Below, piece by piece: positions 43,398-51,645 of a stretch of DNA of 64,000 nt. Position numbers and translations under genes: made by a program. Each line of letters starts with the position of its first letter. The first letter of the stretch is position 1. Source of the DNA: Mycolicibacter sinensis. Lineage in GTDB: Bacteria > Actinomycetota > Actinomycetes > Mycobacteriales > Mycobacteriaceae. The notes beneath the pieces are model-generated. The model had not been told where the DNA came from, ran no database searches, and was given only the letters and a program-made list of their open reading frames with translations. The stretch is from assembly GCF_001667945.1 (NCBI RefSeq), contig NZ_LZJK01000083.1:1-64000 (forward strand), read 5' to 3'.

Positions 43398-44395
43398 CAG
43401 CAGGCTCCTTCGAGTGCGTCAGAAATGTTGTCGCCATAGACGTCGGCAATGAAGGCAGCGGTACGGCGCAGCGCGGACTCGGCCTCGGCCGCCAGCCGCG
43501 GCAGGGCTTGGAAGACGTGCACCATCCCCGGCCACACCTCCAGGGTGCTGGTTCCGCCGGCCCGGCGGATCTCGGCGTCCAGGTGGTGCGCGTCGGCACG
43601 CAGCATCTCGAACCCACCGACTTGAATGAGCACCGGCGGCAGCGCATCCGCCCCGGCGAAGTCGAGCCGCAGCCGCGTGTTGTCGTGACCTTGCCCTCGC
43701 GTGTAGAGCCCCACCATGCGGCGTGCCGCGCGGGCCGACATCGCCGGGTCACGGCGCACGGCTTCTTGCTGTTGGGCCAGCCCCAAGGTGAGGTCGATCA
43801 GCGGCGAAAACAGCACCACCCCGGCCGGCTGAAAACCCGGTTCGCCGGCATGTGCCAACAACAGGTCACAGGTCAGATGCCCGCCGGCGGAGTCCGCGCC
43901 GATCACCAGGTCCGAGGCCGCATACCCCTGGGCCAACAACCAGCGGTAGCCGGCTTCGACATCGTCAGCCGCAGCCGGGAACCGGTGCTCGGGCGCCAGC
44001 CGGTAGTCCACGACGAACATCGGCAAGCCGGTGGCGGCAGACAGATTGGCGACGAGCTTGCGATGGGTGCGCGCCGAGCAGATGACGTAGGCGCTGCCGT
44101 GCACGTAGTAGCCGGCCCGGTTGCCGAACTCGACGCCGGGCCCGAGCACCCATTCGCCACGCACCCCAGGGGCATGCACCGGAATGATCCTGGTCCCGCC
44201 GGGCATCGACCCGAACGCCCCCATGATGGTGGCGATCAGACCGCGTCCGAACCAGACGCCGGGTCGGTTCATCGGAATGACGCTGGTCAGACAACCGAGT
44301 GTCCAGCGTGTGACAGCGGCCGAAAAGACCGCTCGCAGTGTTGCTCGGGTGGGTACGGCGGGCAGCGCGGAGCTGTCGGGATCCGTCACGCCCAT
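43397..44395 (-). CDS. Alpha/beta hydrolase, hormone-sensitive-lipase (fold-3) type, LipR-like
   Basis: The 332-residue protein has the family features: oxyanion motif at HGSAYV (His-Gly-Ser instead of HGGG), nucleophile GADSAGG and catalytic His in PGMVHVF. It hydrolyses short acyl esters and could cleave the ester made by the neighbouring monooxygenase. ATG 44395 is used; GTG 44431 would add 12 residues and would place the palindrome at 44414-44429 within the gene. It is the first gene of the minus-strand cluster down to 39302. Confidence 0.83.
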   Translation of the reverse strand: MGVTDPDSSALPAVPTRATLRAVFSAAVTRWTLGCLTSVIPMNRPGVWFGRGLIATIMGAFGSMPGGTRIIPVHAPGVRGEWVLGPGVEFGNRAGYYVHGSAYVICSARTHRKLVANLSAATGLPMFVVDYRLAPEHRFPAAADDVEAGYRWLLAQGYAASDLVIGADSAGGHLTCDLLLAHAGEPGFQPAGVVLFSPLIDLTLGLAQQQEAVRRDPAMSARAARRMVGLYTRGQGHDNTRLRLDFAGADALPPVLIQVGGFEMLRADAHHLDAEIRRAGGTSTLEVWPGMVHVFQALPRLAAEAESALRRTAAFIADVYGDNISDALEGAC

Positions 44396-44413
44396 GACAA
44401 CACCATCGATTGC

Positions 44414-44429
44414 GCCATTTGTCAATGGC
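44414..44429. promoter_or_regulatory. Palindrome GCCATT-TGTC-AATGGC at the head of the hydrolase operon
   Basis: The inverted repeat has perfect six-base arms. On the minus strand it contains TTGACA, a perfect -35. The -10 region 17 bp downstream (TGTTGT) is weak and touches ATG 44395, which suits a leaderless or MerR-type controlled promoter, or a start further downstream. The MerR protein of the cluster is the obvious candidate ligand. Confidence 0.4.
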
Positions 44430-44563
44430 ACGGTCTGTGATGTAGCTATCTCGGGGTCCGCACCGACGGGAACGCCCGTCGCTGATGACTGGTGGCCGAC
44501 CGGCTCAGCCCACCGCGTGACCAGTCGCCGGTTGATCGGCGATTCTTCCGATTTTTGTAGAAA

Positions 44564-44591
44564 AAATTGACGCTACCGGTAATAATTTTGC
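44564..44591 (+). promoter_or_regulatory. 28-bp upstream box shared with the second PE-PPE gene (copy 1)
   Basis: This box matches 45633-45660 at 24 of 28 positions. The common core is AAATTGACGC, then ACC, then AATAATT and TGC. It ends 112 bp before ATG 44704. TTGACG and TAATAAT look like promoter elements but their mutual spacing (7 bp) is too short for one ordinary SigA promoter, so an activator site or another sigma factor is possible. Confidence 0.5.
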
Positions 44592-44703
44592 ATGTTGGCA
44601 GCCGGGGGCAGCGCGGATCGGCATCTACCCGATGCCGGCCAACGGAACGAGTTCAGCAGAGCAGCTCGGCGACACCATCTGACCTTACGAACAAGGGGAC
44701 GTA

Positions 44704-45492
44704 ATGAAGCAAGTGCTCCTCGGCGCCGCACTCTGTGGCGCCGCGCTGGCCTTCGCCGGCGCAGCTAACGCCAACGCCGACGCCGCCGCCGACACCACCG
44801 CCGCCGCCAGCTACGACTTCCTCTACGGCTCAACCGACGCACTGGTTCTGGGCCCGACCGGAATCCCGACCCCGAGCGCCAACTACATTAGCCACGGGAT
44901 CGACCTGTACCTTGATCCACTGGGGTACCAGGGCACCGTTGCGTCGTCGGAAGCGCTGACTCTGCCCAACTCCTATGACTTCCTGGAGAGCGTCCCGCAG
45001 GGCGAGAAAGTCCTCATCGACGCGGTTCTCGCTGCCTACAACGCCGGCGAGATGGACTGCGACTCCTCCGGGGCATGCAGTGATCCGCTGACGATTTTCA
45101 CCTACTCCCAAAGCAGCCTGATAGCCGCTTACGCCCAAGACGACCTCGTGAAAGCCGGCGTCCCCGAGGACGCGTTACGTTTCGTGATGCTCGGCGCCAC
45201 CCCCTCTGCCGTCCCCACCGACATGTACCCCACCGAGGTTTTCAACATCGCAGGCGACATCTACACAACGCACTCGTTAACCCAGAGCTGGATAGACCTG
45301 CTGTTCGGGAACACGAGCTGGGAGGACGTGCTGTACGGGTTGGCAGTCCATAATGCCTACCTCGGATTGACGGCAGACCAGATCGACTCTGCCACATCGG
45401 TTACCGATGGACTGACCACGTTCAACGAGATTCCAGAACTCAGCTTCCCCGAACTGTTCCAAGCGCTGTTCAGTTCGTTCTTTGCCGTGTGA
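44704..45492 (+). CDS. Secreted PE-PPE-domain serine hydrolase, no PE domain (copy 1)
   Basis: The 262-residue protein has a signal peptide (1-24, ANA-N) followed by a PE-PPE domain (about 36-225: FLYGSTDALVLGPTGIPTP, ISHGIDLYL, DPLTIFTYSQSS). In PE/PPE proteins this domain is an alpha/beta hydrolase; here the nucleophile is Ser135 in TYSQS, with Thr in place of the usual Gly. The absence of a PE domain and presence of a Sec signal mean export does not need a type VII system. GGGGACGTA precedes the ATG. The next gene is a paralogue with a similar leader. Short-chain or cell-wall lipid esters are likely substrates. Confidence 0.82.
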   Translation: MKQVLLGAALCGAALAFAGAANANADAAADTTAAASYDFLYGSTDALVLGPTGIPTPSANYISHGIDLYLDPLGYQGTVASSEALTLPNSYDFLESVPQGEKVLIDAVLAAYNAGEMDCDSSGACSDPLTIFTYSQSSLIAAYAQDDLVKAGVPEDALRFVMLGATPSAVPTDMYPTEVFNIAGDIYTTHSLTQSWIDLLFGNTSWEDVLYGLAVHNAYLGLTADQIDSATSVTDGLTTFNEIPELSFPELFQALFSSFFAV

Positions 45493-45632
45493 CGGGCTGG
45501 GCTTGGGCCGAGCGGCCGCGCCGTGGGACGTCATATTGGACTCTCACGGCGTGACCGTCCCTTCCCCTTGGTTCGTGGCCGCGTGGCCAGACGTGATCAA
45601 TCTCGCTCGGCGATATTTCGATTCCCGAGACC

Positions 45633-45660
45633 AAATTGACGCCACCTGAAATAATTCTGC
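45633..45660 (+). promoter_or_regulatory. 28-bp upstream box shared between PE-PPE genes (copy 2)
   Basis: This matches 44564-44591 at 24 of 28 positions and ends 118 bp before ATG 45779. Further leader blocks (GCTCGGCGAC with CATCTG, and CGGCCAAC) are also conserved between the two genes, so the duplication included the whole regulatory leader. Confidence 0.5.
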
Positions 45661-45778
45661 CGTCGACAACCGCTGCCGCGGCGCGCTCGCCATCTATCGC
45701 GGGTGTCGGCCAACCTCTTCACCTGCCGATCAGAGCCGCTCGGCGACGTCATCTGTGAACTCGCACCCGAGGGGACCC

Positions 45779-46516
45779 ATGAAGCACTTGATCCTCGGCG
45801 CCGCGCTGTGCGGCGCCGCGCTGGGGTTGGCCGCTGCGGCCAACGCCGCCGACGAAGACAACTACGACTTCCTCTACGGCTCAACCAACGCGTTGATCCT
45901 GGGCCCCACCGGAATCCCGACACCGAATGCCGCCTACATCAGCGACGCACTCAACCTGTACCTCGAGCCGAACGGGTATGAGGGCACTCCCGCGTCGACG
46001 CTGGCACTGACCACACCGGAATCCAACGACTTCTTCCAGAGCGTCCCGCAGGGCGAATCCATCCTCGTCAACGCGGTCCTTGCCGACTACGCCGCCGGCG
46101 ACATGGATTGCGACGCCTCCGGCGCGTGCAGCGACCCGCTGACCATTTTCACCTACTCGCAAAGCAGCCTGGTGGCCGCCCTCGCCGAACAGCAACTCGC
46201 CGAAGCCGGCGTCCCCAGCGACGCGCTGCGTTTCGTCATGCTCGGCGCCAACACCACCGTCGTCCCCAACGACCTGTACCCGACCGAGGTGTACAACATT
46301 CACGGCGACGCCTACGCCGAACCCGGCGTCTTAGGCACAAGTTGGCAGGACCTCATGCTCGGGTTGGAACTCCACGAGGCCTACCTCGGGTTGACGCCAG
46401 CCGAAATCGACGCGGCCACAACGACAGTCGACGGATTGACCACGATCAACGACATTCCGACACTGACCTCCACCGAATTGTGGGATGCGCTGCTCAACGC
46501 GCTCAGCGCCGCGTGA
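45779..46516 (+). CDS. Secreted PE-PPE-domain serine hydrolase, no PE domain (copy 2)
   Basis: The 245-residue paralogue of the upstream gene has a signal peptide (1-23, ANAA-D), PE-PPE domain and nucleophile Ser127 in TYSQSS. The stretch CDxSGACSDPLTIFTYSQSS is almost identical in both copies. ATG 45779 follows GAGGGGACCC. The tandem arrangement, shared leader and sequence similarity indicate a recent duplication with some divergence near the C-terminus. Confidence 0.82.
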   Translation: MKHLILGAALCGAALGLAAAANAADEDNYDFLYGSTNALILGPTGIPTPNAAYISDALNLYLEPNGYEGTPASTLALTTPESNDFFQSVPQGESILVNAVLADYAAGDMDCDASGACSDPLTIFTYSQSSLVAALAEQQLAEAGVPSDALRFVMLGANTTVVPNDLYPTEVYNIHGDAYAEPGVLGTSWQDLMLGLELHEAYLGLTPAEIDAATTTVDGLTTINDIPTLTSTELWDALLNALSAA

Positions 46517-46610
46517 TACACGGGCGCCGCAGTGAGCCAAGCGGCGCCGGGCAGCGTCAAGGATCAGCCGATGTAACTCTCAAGCACCGTCCGACGTCAT
46601 CCGGACCTTG

Positions 46611-46684
46611 TGGGGCGGGCGGGGCTCGAACCCGCGACCAACGGATTATGAGTCCGCGGCTCTAACCGACTGAGCTACCGCCCC
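46611..46684 (-). tRNA. tRNA with CAU anticodon, probably elongator tRNA-Met
   Basis: The minus-strand 74-nt sequence folds as a complete cloverleaf: acceptor GGGGCGG/CCGCCCC, D-arm TAGCTCAGTCGG, anticodon loop CTCATAA on stem CGGA/TCCG, and T-arm GCGGG-TTCGAGC-CCCGC. The discriminator is A and CCA is not encoded. The CAU anticodon is compatible with elongator Met or lysidine-modified Ile2; Met is favoured but not proven. There is no sign of integration at its 3' end. Confidence 0.92.
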
Positions 46685-46810
46685 CGGCACTAACCAGCGA
46701 CCATGAGATTAGCGCCCGCGCGGCGCACTGACGACACACGGTGGTGTGCTCGACGCGCCCCATCCCGCAGACCACGGTCGTCCTTCGGACCGCTGATCAA
46801 GAGTCAGCGG

Positions 46811-47683
46811 TTACGCCTCGGGAGGCTTGGGCAGGTCGAGGCCGGCCAACCGGACCGGGTCGGCGATCGACACGATGCCCACCAGGCGGCCATCTCGGAC
46901 CGTGCACGCCATTAGGCTCAGCGGCCGCCCGGTCGGGCCCCAGCCCAGGATTCCGGGTTCGCCGTTGACCAGGACGCGACGTGCGGTGATGCGCGCCCCC
47001 TGACCCCGGCGGACCGCCTCCACGACCTCGCCGGATCCGGTCGTGACGGTGACGCCGCGGGCCGTGTGCCGGCGCCAGGTGACATCGGGAGCGAGTATCC
47101 GCAGCAGGGCGTCGAAGTCGCCCAACTGGGCGGCCGACAGGAAGGCATCAACGACCTCGCGCTGCTCACGCCGATCCCCCGCCGGCTGCGGAACACCCCG
47201 GACCTTGCGGCGGGCCCGGCTGGCCAGCATCTTGGCGGCATCGGCCGATTTCCCGATGATCGGCCCGATCTCGGCGAACGGGACGGCGAACATGTCGTGC
47301 AACACGAACGCAAGCCGTTCATCGGGACGCAACGACCCCAGCACGACCAGCAGCGCCAGCCCGACCGAATCCGATAACACCGCAACGTCTTCTGGCGTGT
47401 CCTGGTCTTCGGTAACGACGAGCTCGGGCAGGTCGTCGTCGATCGAGACCTCGGGGGGTCGCGCGGCGCGCGCCCGCAGGGTGTCGATGCAGATGCGACT
47501 GATCACGGTCGTCAACCACCCGGGCAGGTTGTCGATCGCCTCATCCTGGCGGGACAACCGCAGCCACGCCTCCTGGACCACGTCTTCGGCGTCGGATCGC
47601 GAGCCCAGCACCCGGTGCGCCAACGTGAGCAGGCGACGGCGCTGCTGCTCGAAAGCTTCCGCCAACTGGGTCTCGGGGGTCAT
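46811..47683 (-). CDS. ECF sigma factor with C-terminal SnoaL-like domain (ECF41/SigI-SigJ type)
   Basis: The 290-residue protein has sigma-2 (about 8-75, SDAEDVVQEAWLRL), sigma-4 (about 115-165, RPDERLAFVLHDMFAVPFAEI) and a SnoaL-like C-terminal domain (about 175-285). The fused domain replaces a separate anti-sigma factor in this class and typically modulates activity; no anti-sigma gene is adjacent. The length equals what I recall for M. tuberculosis SigI, but family placement needs a tree. It is divergent from a DoxX gene, a plausible target. Confidence 0.88.
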   Translation of the reverse strand: MTPETQLAEAFEQQRRRLLTLAHRVLGSRSDAEDVVQEAWLRLSRQDEAIDNLPGWLTTVISRICIDTLRARAARPPEVSIDDDLPELVVTEDQDTPEDVAVLSDSVGLALLVVLGSLRPDERLAFVLHDMFAVPFAEIGPIIGKSADAAKMLASRARRKVRGVPQPAGDRREQREVVDAFLSAAQLGDFDALLRILAPDVTWRRHTARGVTVTTGSGEVVEAVRRGQGARITARRVLVNGEPGILGWGPTGRPLSLMACTVRDGRLVGIVSIADPVRLAGLDLPKPPEA

Positions 47684-47684
47684 C

Positions 47685-47747
47685 GGTTACCTCTCGTGGT
47701 CCTGGTCCGTCATAGGTAATGACGAACCGCACCCGACCGAGGTAACC
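47685..47747. promoter_or_regulatory. Inverted repeats between the sigma factor and doxX-like gene
   Basis: GGTTACCTC (47685-47693) and GAGGTAACC (47739-47747) form a perfect nine-base inverted repeat, and GTCAT-AGGTA-ATGAC (47709-47723) lies between them. The left arm doubles as the sigma gene ribosome site, so part of the symmetry may be coincidental. I did not find the TGTCACA/CGTC pair known for ECF41 promoters. Confidence 0.35.
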
Positions 47748-47762
47748 ACGAAGGAGTACTAC

Positions 47763-48146
47763 ATGAACACCGCGCTGTGGATCATCGCCGGCGTCGTCGC
47801 CACCGGGTTTGTTGCCGGCGGCGCCGCCCTGCTGCTGCTGCCGAAGGAGAAGTACCGGGCATTGGGCGCCAACCAGCACTGGGTCGACGACTTCGGGGGC
47901 AGTCATCTCAAGGCCATCGGGACCCTCAAGCTGATCGGCGCGATCGGCCTGGTGCTTCCCGCGGCCGTCGGCGTGGCACCGCTGCTGGTACCGATCGCCG
48001 CGTGCGGGCTGATGCTGTTCATGGCCGGGGCCGCCACAATCAGGTTGCGTCGCAGCGAGTGGGGCTACCTGGCCGGCGACCTCGTCTTTATCGCCCTGTT
48101 CGCGTTCCTGGCCTGGGGCCGGTTCGCCCTGCAGCCGTTCGCCTGA
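47763..48146 (+). CDS. DoxX-family small membrane protein
   Basis: The 127-residue protein has four predicted membrane helices (about 3-25, 46-66, 73-93 and 100-122), as in DoxX/DoxD proteins. Some of these partner superoxide dismutases and thiosulfurtransferases in mycobacteria, while others are of unknown role. AAGGAG precedes ATG at good spacing. It is divergent from the ECF sigma gene. Its 3' end overlaps the convergent mddA-like gene by 59 bp. Confidence 0.8.
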   Translation: MNTALWIIAGVVATGFVAGGAALLLLPKEKYRALGANQHWVDDFGGSHLKAIGTLKLIGAIGLVLPAAVGVAPLLVPIAACGLMLFMAGAATIRLRRSEWGYLAGDLVFIALFAFLAWGRFALQPFA

Positions 48147-48879
48147 ACTCGCCGCGCCATCGCACGGGCACGAGCATCGGCACCTCGGTGCGGTACTGCT
48201 CATAGTCCTCGCCCAGCGCCCCGACCAGATCGTGCTCCTCGAGCTGCAGCGCGATCAGGATGAAGCCGGTGGCGGCGGCCGCGAACAGCAGGTGGCCAGC
48301 GGTCATGGTGGGCGTGGCCCAGAACGCGATCACGAACCCCAGCATCAGAGGGTGCCGCACCACCCGGTACAGCGCCCGGGTCTGAAAGCCGACATGGTTG
48401 TACGGCTCTCCGCGCGACGCCAGGTACACCTGGCGCAGCCCGAACAGGTCCAGGTGGCTGATCATGAATGTCGACGCCAAAGCTATCGCCCAGCCGATCC
48501 AGAACAGTCCCCACAGCACCGTGCGCTCCGCCGGCACCGTCAGGTTCCACAGGGTCGCCGGGATTGGCCGCCACTGCCAGAACAGCAGGGCCAGAACCAG
48601 ATTCGAGGCCAGAACGTAGGTGCTGCGCTCGATGCTCTCGGGCACCACTCGGGTCCACCATCGCTTGAACGCCGGGCGCGCCATCACGCTGTGCTGCACC
48701 GCGAACAGCGCCACTAGCGCGACGTCGATGACGATCGCCAACCCCACCGGCGCCGGCGGGCCGTGGTCCACGCTGCGCGGCACGACGAAGTCGCCGACGA
48801 AGCCGACCAGGTACAGGAAGACCACGAGGAAGACCAGATAGTTGAACACCCCGTATGCGAGTGCGAGAAAGCGGGCCAT
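48088..48879 (-). CDS. mddA: Methanethiol S-methyltransferase-like integral membrane protein
   Basis: The 263-residue protein has five or six membrane helices and the NnrU/ICMT-type C-terminal methyltransferase core (YRVVRHPLMLGFVIAFWATP and ALQLEEHDL), as in MddA, which methylates methanethiol to dimethyl sulfide with SAM. GGGAGG stands eight bases before ATG 48879. The last 20 or so residues lie in the overlap with doxX and look unconserved. Isoprenylcysteine-methyltransferase-like activity on another thiol is an alternative. Confidence 0.75.
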   Translation of the reverse strand: MARFLALAYGVFNYLVFLVVFLYLVGFVGDFVVPRSVDHGPPAPVGLAIVIDVALVALFAVQHSVMARPAFKRWWTRVVPESIERSTYVLASNLVLALLFWQWRPIPATLWNLTVPAERTVLWGLFWIGWAIALASTFMISHLDLFGLRQVYLASRGEPYNHVGFQTRALYRVVRHPLMLGFVIAFWATPTMTAGHLLFAAAATGFILIALQLEEHDLVGALGEDYEQYRTEVPMLVPVRWRGEFRRTAAGRTGPRPGTRTGR

Positions 48880-48993
48880 GACGGCCTCCCAAGGTGAGGA
48901 ATACTCCATCGTAGCCCCGGTAACGCCCAGCTCAATAGGGGTTTTGCCTGGCCAATTGAGAACCGCCCAGCAGCACATGCTTACCATCCCAGA

Positions 48994-49866
48994 ATGACTG
49001 CGGAAACGTTCGTCACCCACGCGCCCGGCGATGTGCGCATCATCGCCGACCGCCATGGGGACCCCGACGCCCGCGCTGTGGTGTTCCTGCACGGCGGCGG
49101 CCAGACCCGTCGTTCCTGGGGCCGGGCCGCGGCGGCGGTGGCCGAGCGTGGCTGGCAGGCCGTCACCGTCGATCTGCGCGGGCACGGCGAATCGGATTGG
49201 GCGGCCGAGGGAGACTACCGGTTGGTCAGCTTCGCCACCGACATCCACGAGGTGCTACGCACCCTGCCGCCGGATCCGGTGTTGGTGGGCGCCTCGCTGG
49301 GTGGGTGCGCCGCGATGCTGCTCTGCGGCGAACTGGCGCCCGGGGCCGCCAGCGCGGTGGTGCTGGTCGACATCGTGCCCAATATGGACACCTCCGGCGC
49401 GGAACGGGTGCAGGCGTTCATGGCCGAGAACATGGAGTCCGGCTTCGACTCCCTCGACGAGGTCGCCGACGCGATCGCCGCCTACAACCCGCACCGGCCC
49501 CGCCCCACCGACCTCACCGGGCTCACCGCCAACCTGCGCCGCCGCGGCGATCGCTGGTACTGGCACTGGGATCCGCAGTTCATCAGCGGCCCCGAGCACC
49601 AGGGGCCGATGGAGATCCACGACGTCGAGCGTCTTAACGCCGCGGTGCAGGCCATCCTCGACGGCGGCGTGCCGATGCTGCTGGTGCGCGGCCAACTCAG
49701 CGACCTGGTCAGCGCGGGCAGCGCCGAAGCGTTTTTGGCCCGATTCCCCCAGGTGGAGTTCATCGATGTCGCCGGCGCCGGCCACATGGTCGCCGGGGAC
49801 CGCAACGACATCTTCGCCGACGCCGTCCTGGGTTTTTTGGCCCGCCACGGCGACGGCGTCAGCTGA
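48994..49866 (+). CDS. Alpha/beta hydrolase
   Basis: The 290-residue protein has the standard hydrolase pattern: [10 protein letters not shown] oxyanion region (about 33-43), nucleophile elbow GASLGG with Ser about 100 and catalytic His in GAGHMVAGD near 265. Its closest pattern is that of epoxide-hydrolase/haloperoxidase-like and esterase-type hydrolases. It is convergent with a CMD-like gene, overlapping it by 8 bp. Substrate not inferable. Confidence 0.84.
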   Translation: MTAETFVTHAPGDVRIIADRHGDPDARAVVFLHGGGQTRRSWGRAAAAVAERGWQAVTVDLRGHGESDWAAEGDYRLVSFATDIHEVLRTLPPDPVLVGASLGGCAAMLLCGELAPGAASAVVLVDIVPNMDTSGAERVQAFMAENMESGFDSLDEVADAIAAYNPHRPRPTDLTGLTANLRRRGDRWYWHWDPQFISGPEHQGPMEIHDVERLNAAVQAILDGGVPMLLVRGQLSDLVSAGSAEAFLARFPQVEFIDVAGAGHMVAGDRNDIFADAVLGFLARHGDGVS

Positions 49867-50599
49867 ACACGGTTTGGCCGTCGGCATCTAGCAGGTAGCG
49901 CTCGGTGCCCTCGGCCACCCGCGGTGCGTCGGCGCCCAGCGCGACCGCGATCTTGTTGCCCGCGTTGCGCATCACGTCCAGGGTCAGTTCGACGGCCTGT
50001 TCGTCGCTGAAGTGCCGGCGTACCCCGGCAGCCACCTCGGCGTCGATCTGCGCCGGTGTCCAGATCAGGGCGTCGACGTAGCGCAGCGCCGCCTTCTGCG
50101 CCTCGCTGAGCAGCCCCGAGTCCTCGAACCGCTCGATCTGGCCGTAGAGCGACTCGGATCCGCCGGCATCCAGGGCGGTGGTCTCCCGCAGCGATTTGCA
50201 CAAGCGGCAATTGTGCTGGGCCGCACCCCGCAACCGCACCAGCTCAGAGGTCACCGCGTCCAGCGATCGCAGGCGCGCCACGGCCGGCATGAAGCCGTTG
50301 AACAGCACCTCAGCCGGATGGCCCGAGGGATCCGAGGCAACCGGGGGCGGTGGCACCGCCACCCCGAGCGCATCCAGGCCGGCCAGCACCCGTGGCACGA
50401 AGTCGGCGAGGAAGATCCGTACCACGGCATCAAAGGTGGCGTCCCCCAACGCCTCCCGCAGCCGGGCGCGCTGCGCGTCGGTGATCATCGAGACGTCGAC
50501 CCGGAATTGCTCGGCGAACTCGGCCACCGCGGGATCTGCGTCGGCGGCCGCCTCGCCCGACCACGCCGCCAACCGGTACAGCTCATCGAAAACGTCCAT
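49859..50599 (-). CDS. Carboxymuconolactone decarboxylase/AhpD-like protein
   Basis: The 246-residue helical protein carries CRLCKS (CxxC, about 133-138) in the AhpD/CMD core ([23 protein letters not shown]) and a C-terminal second helical half. The usual His after CxxC (CxxCxxxH) is not present, so peroxidase proton relay is doubtful. ATG 50599 is used. It is divergent from a quinone oxidoreductase gene 39 bp away. Confidence 0.74.
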   Translation of the reverse strand: MDVFDELYRLAAWSGEAAADADPAVAEFAEQFRVDVSMITDAQRARLREALGDATFDAVVRIFLADFVPRVLAGLDALGVAVPPPPVASDPSGHPAEVLFNGFMPAVARLRSLDAVTSELVRLRGAAQHNCRLCKSLRETTALDAGGSESLYGQIERFEDSGLLSEAQKAALRYVDALIWTPAQIDAEVAAGVRRHFSDEQAVELTLDVMRNAGNKIAVALGADAPRVAEGTERYLLDADGQTVFS

Positions 50600-50638
50600 C
50601 CCAAGGATTATGGCCGCAACCGCAATAGGCTGAAAGCC

Positions 50639-51643
50639 ATGCGCGTCGTCGTCATCACCAACCACGGGCCGCCGTCGGTGCTGCAGGTACAGGATCGCCC
50701 CGATCCGCCGCCGCCCGCCCGCGGCCAGGTGCGGATCGCGGTGCGCGCGGCGGGCGTGAACTTCGCCGACCACCTCGCCCGGGTCGGGCTGTATCCCGAA
50801 GCGCCGAAGCTGCCCGCGGTGGTCGGCTACGAGGTGGCCGGAACCATCGAAGCGGTCGGAGAGGGCGTTGATAAGGCTCGCGTCGGCGAGCGGGTATTGG
50901 CCGGCACCCGGTTCGGCGGCTACGCCGAGATCGTCAACGCCAGCGCCGCCGACACGGTGCCGCTTCCCGGGGCGATGAGCTTCGAGCAGGGCGCTGCGAT
51001 ACCGGTGAATTACGCGACGGCCTGGGCGGCCTTGCACGGCTACGGTTCCCTGCGTGCTGGAGAGCGGGTGTTGGTGCACGCCGCGGCCGGCGGGGTCGGG
51101 ATCGCGGTGATCCAGCTGGCCAAGGCCGCCGGCGCGATCGTGCACGGCACCGCATCGCCGGGCAAGCACGATCAGCTCACCGCGTTGGGCATCGACCGCG
51201 CCATCGACTACCGCCGCACCGGCTGGTGGAATGGCCTGCCACCCTATGACCTGGTGCTCGACGCGCTCGGCGGCACCTCGGTGCGGCGATCATTCGCGTT
51301 GCTGCGGCCCGGCGGACGGCTGGTGGCCTACGGCCTGTCGTCGCTGCAGCAGGGCGAGAAGCGGTCACTGCGGCGGGCGGCACCCCAGGCGCTGGCGATG
51401 CTGCGCGGCTTCAGCCTGCTCAAGCAGATGGAGGAATCCAAGACCGTCATCGGCCTGAACATGTTGCGGCTGTGGGACGATCGCGGCACGCTCGAACCCT
51501 GGATCGCCCCACTGTCACAGGCGCTGGCCAACGGGACCGCGGCACCGCTGGTTCATGCGGCGGTGCCGTTCGCCGAAGCTCCGGAGGCGCACCGCATTCT
51601 GGCAGCGCGAGAAAACGTCGGCAAGGTGGTGCTGGTGCCGTGA
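50639..51643 (+). CDS. Zinc-independent quinone oxidoreductase-type MDR protein
   Basis: The 334-residue medium-chain dehydrogenase/reductase has the QOR pattern ([40 protein letters not shown] with AAGGVG for NADPH) and lacks the structural zinc cysteines. It should reduce quinones or alpha,beta-unsaturated carbonyls with NADPH. ATG 50639 matches the family N-terminus. It converges on htpG with a 2-bp gap. Confidence 0.87.
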   Translation: MRVVVITNHGPPSVLQVQDRPDPPPPARGQVRIAVRAAGVNFADHLARVGLYPEAPKLPAVVGYEVAGTIEAVGEGVDKARVGERVLAGTRFGGYAEIVNASAADTVPLPGAMSFEQGAAIPVNYATAWAALHGYGSLRAGERVLVHAAAGGVGIAVIQLAKAAGAIVHGTASPGKHDQLTALGIDRAIDYRRTGWWNGLPPYDLVLDALGGTSVRRSFALLRPGGRLVAYGLSSLQQGEKRSLRRAAPQALAMLRGFSLLKQMEESKTVIGLNMLRLWDDRGTLEPWIAPLSQALANGTAAPLVHAAVPFAEAPEAHRILAARENVGKVVLVP

Positions 51644-51645
51644 GC

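Larger units (their letters stand above)
44396..44703. other. Divergent intergenic region before the PE-PPE genes
   Basis: This 308-bp gap holds the palindrome at 44414-44429, an AT-rich patch at about 44540-44590 with the shared 28-bp box, and a 110-bp leader up to ATG 44704 that is similar to the leader of the downstream paralogue. No ORF was recognised. Confidence 0.5.

Noticed and set aside
46108..46665. Plus-strand frame running into the tRNA
   Set aside because: It is the shadow of the PE-PPE gene and ends in the antisense of the tRNA (a GGARTRDQR-like ending), a common annotation artefact.
46611..46684. tRNA as an attachment site of an integrated element
   Set aside because: I looked for an integrase gene and a repeat of the tRNA 3' end in the flanks and saw neither.
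47685..47747. Reading the nine-base inverted repeat as a certain sigma-factor operator
   Set aside because: One arm coincides with the ribosome site of the sigma gene, so the symmetry may be partly accidental; it was kept only as a low-confidence site.
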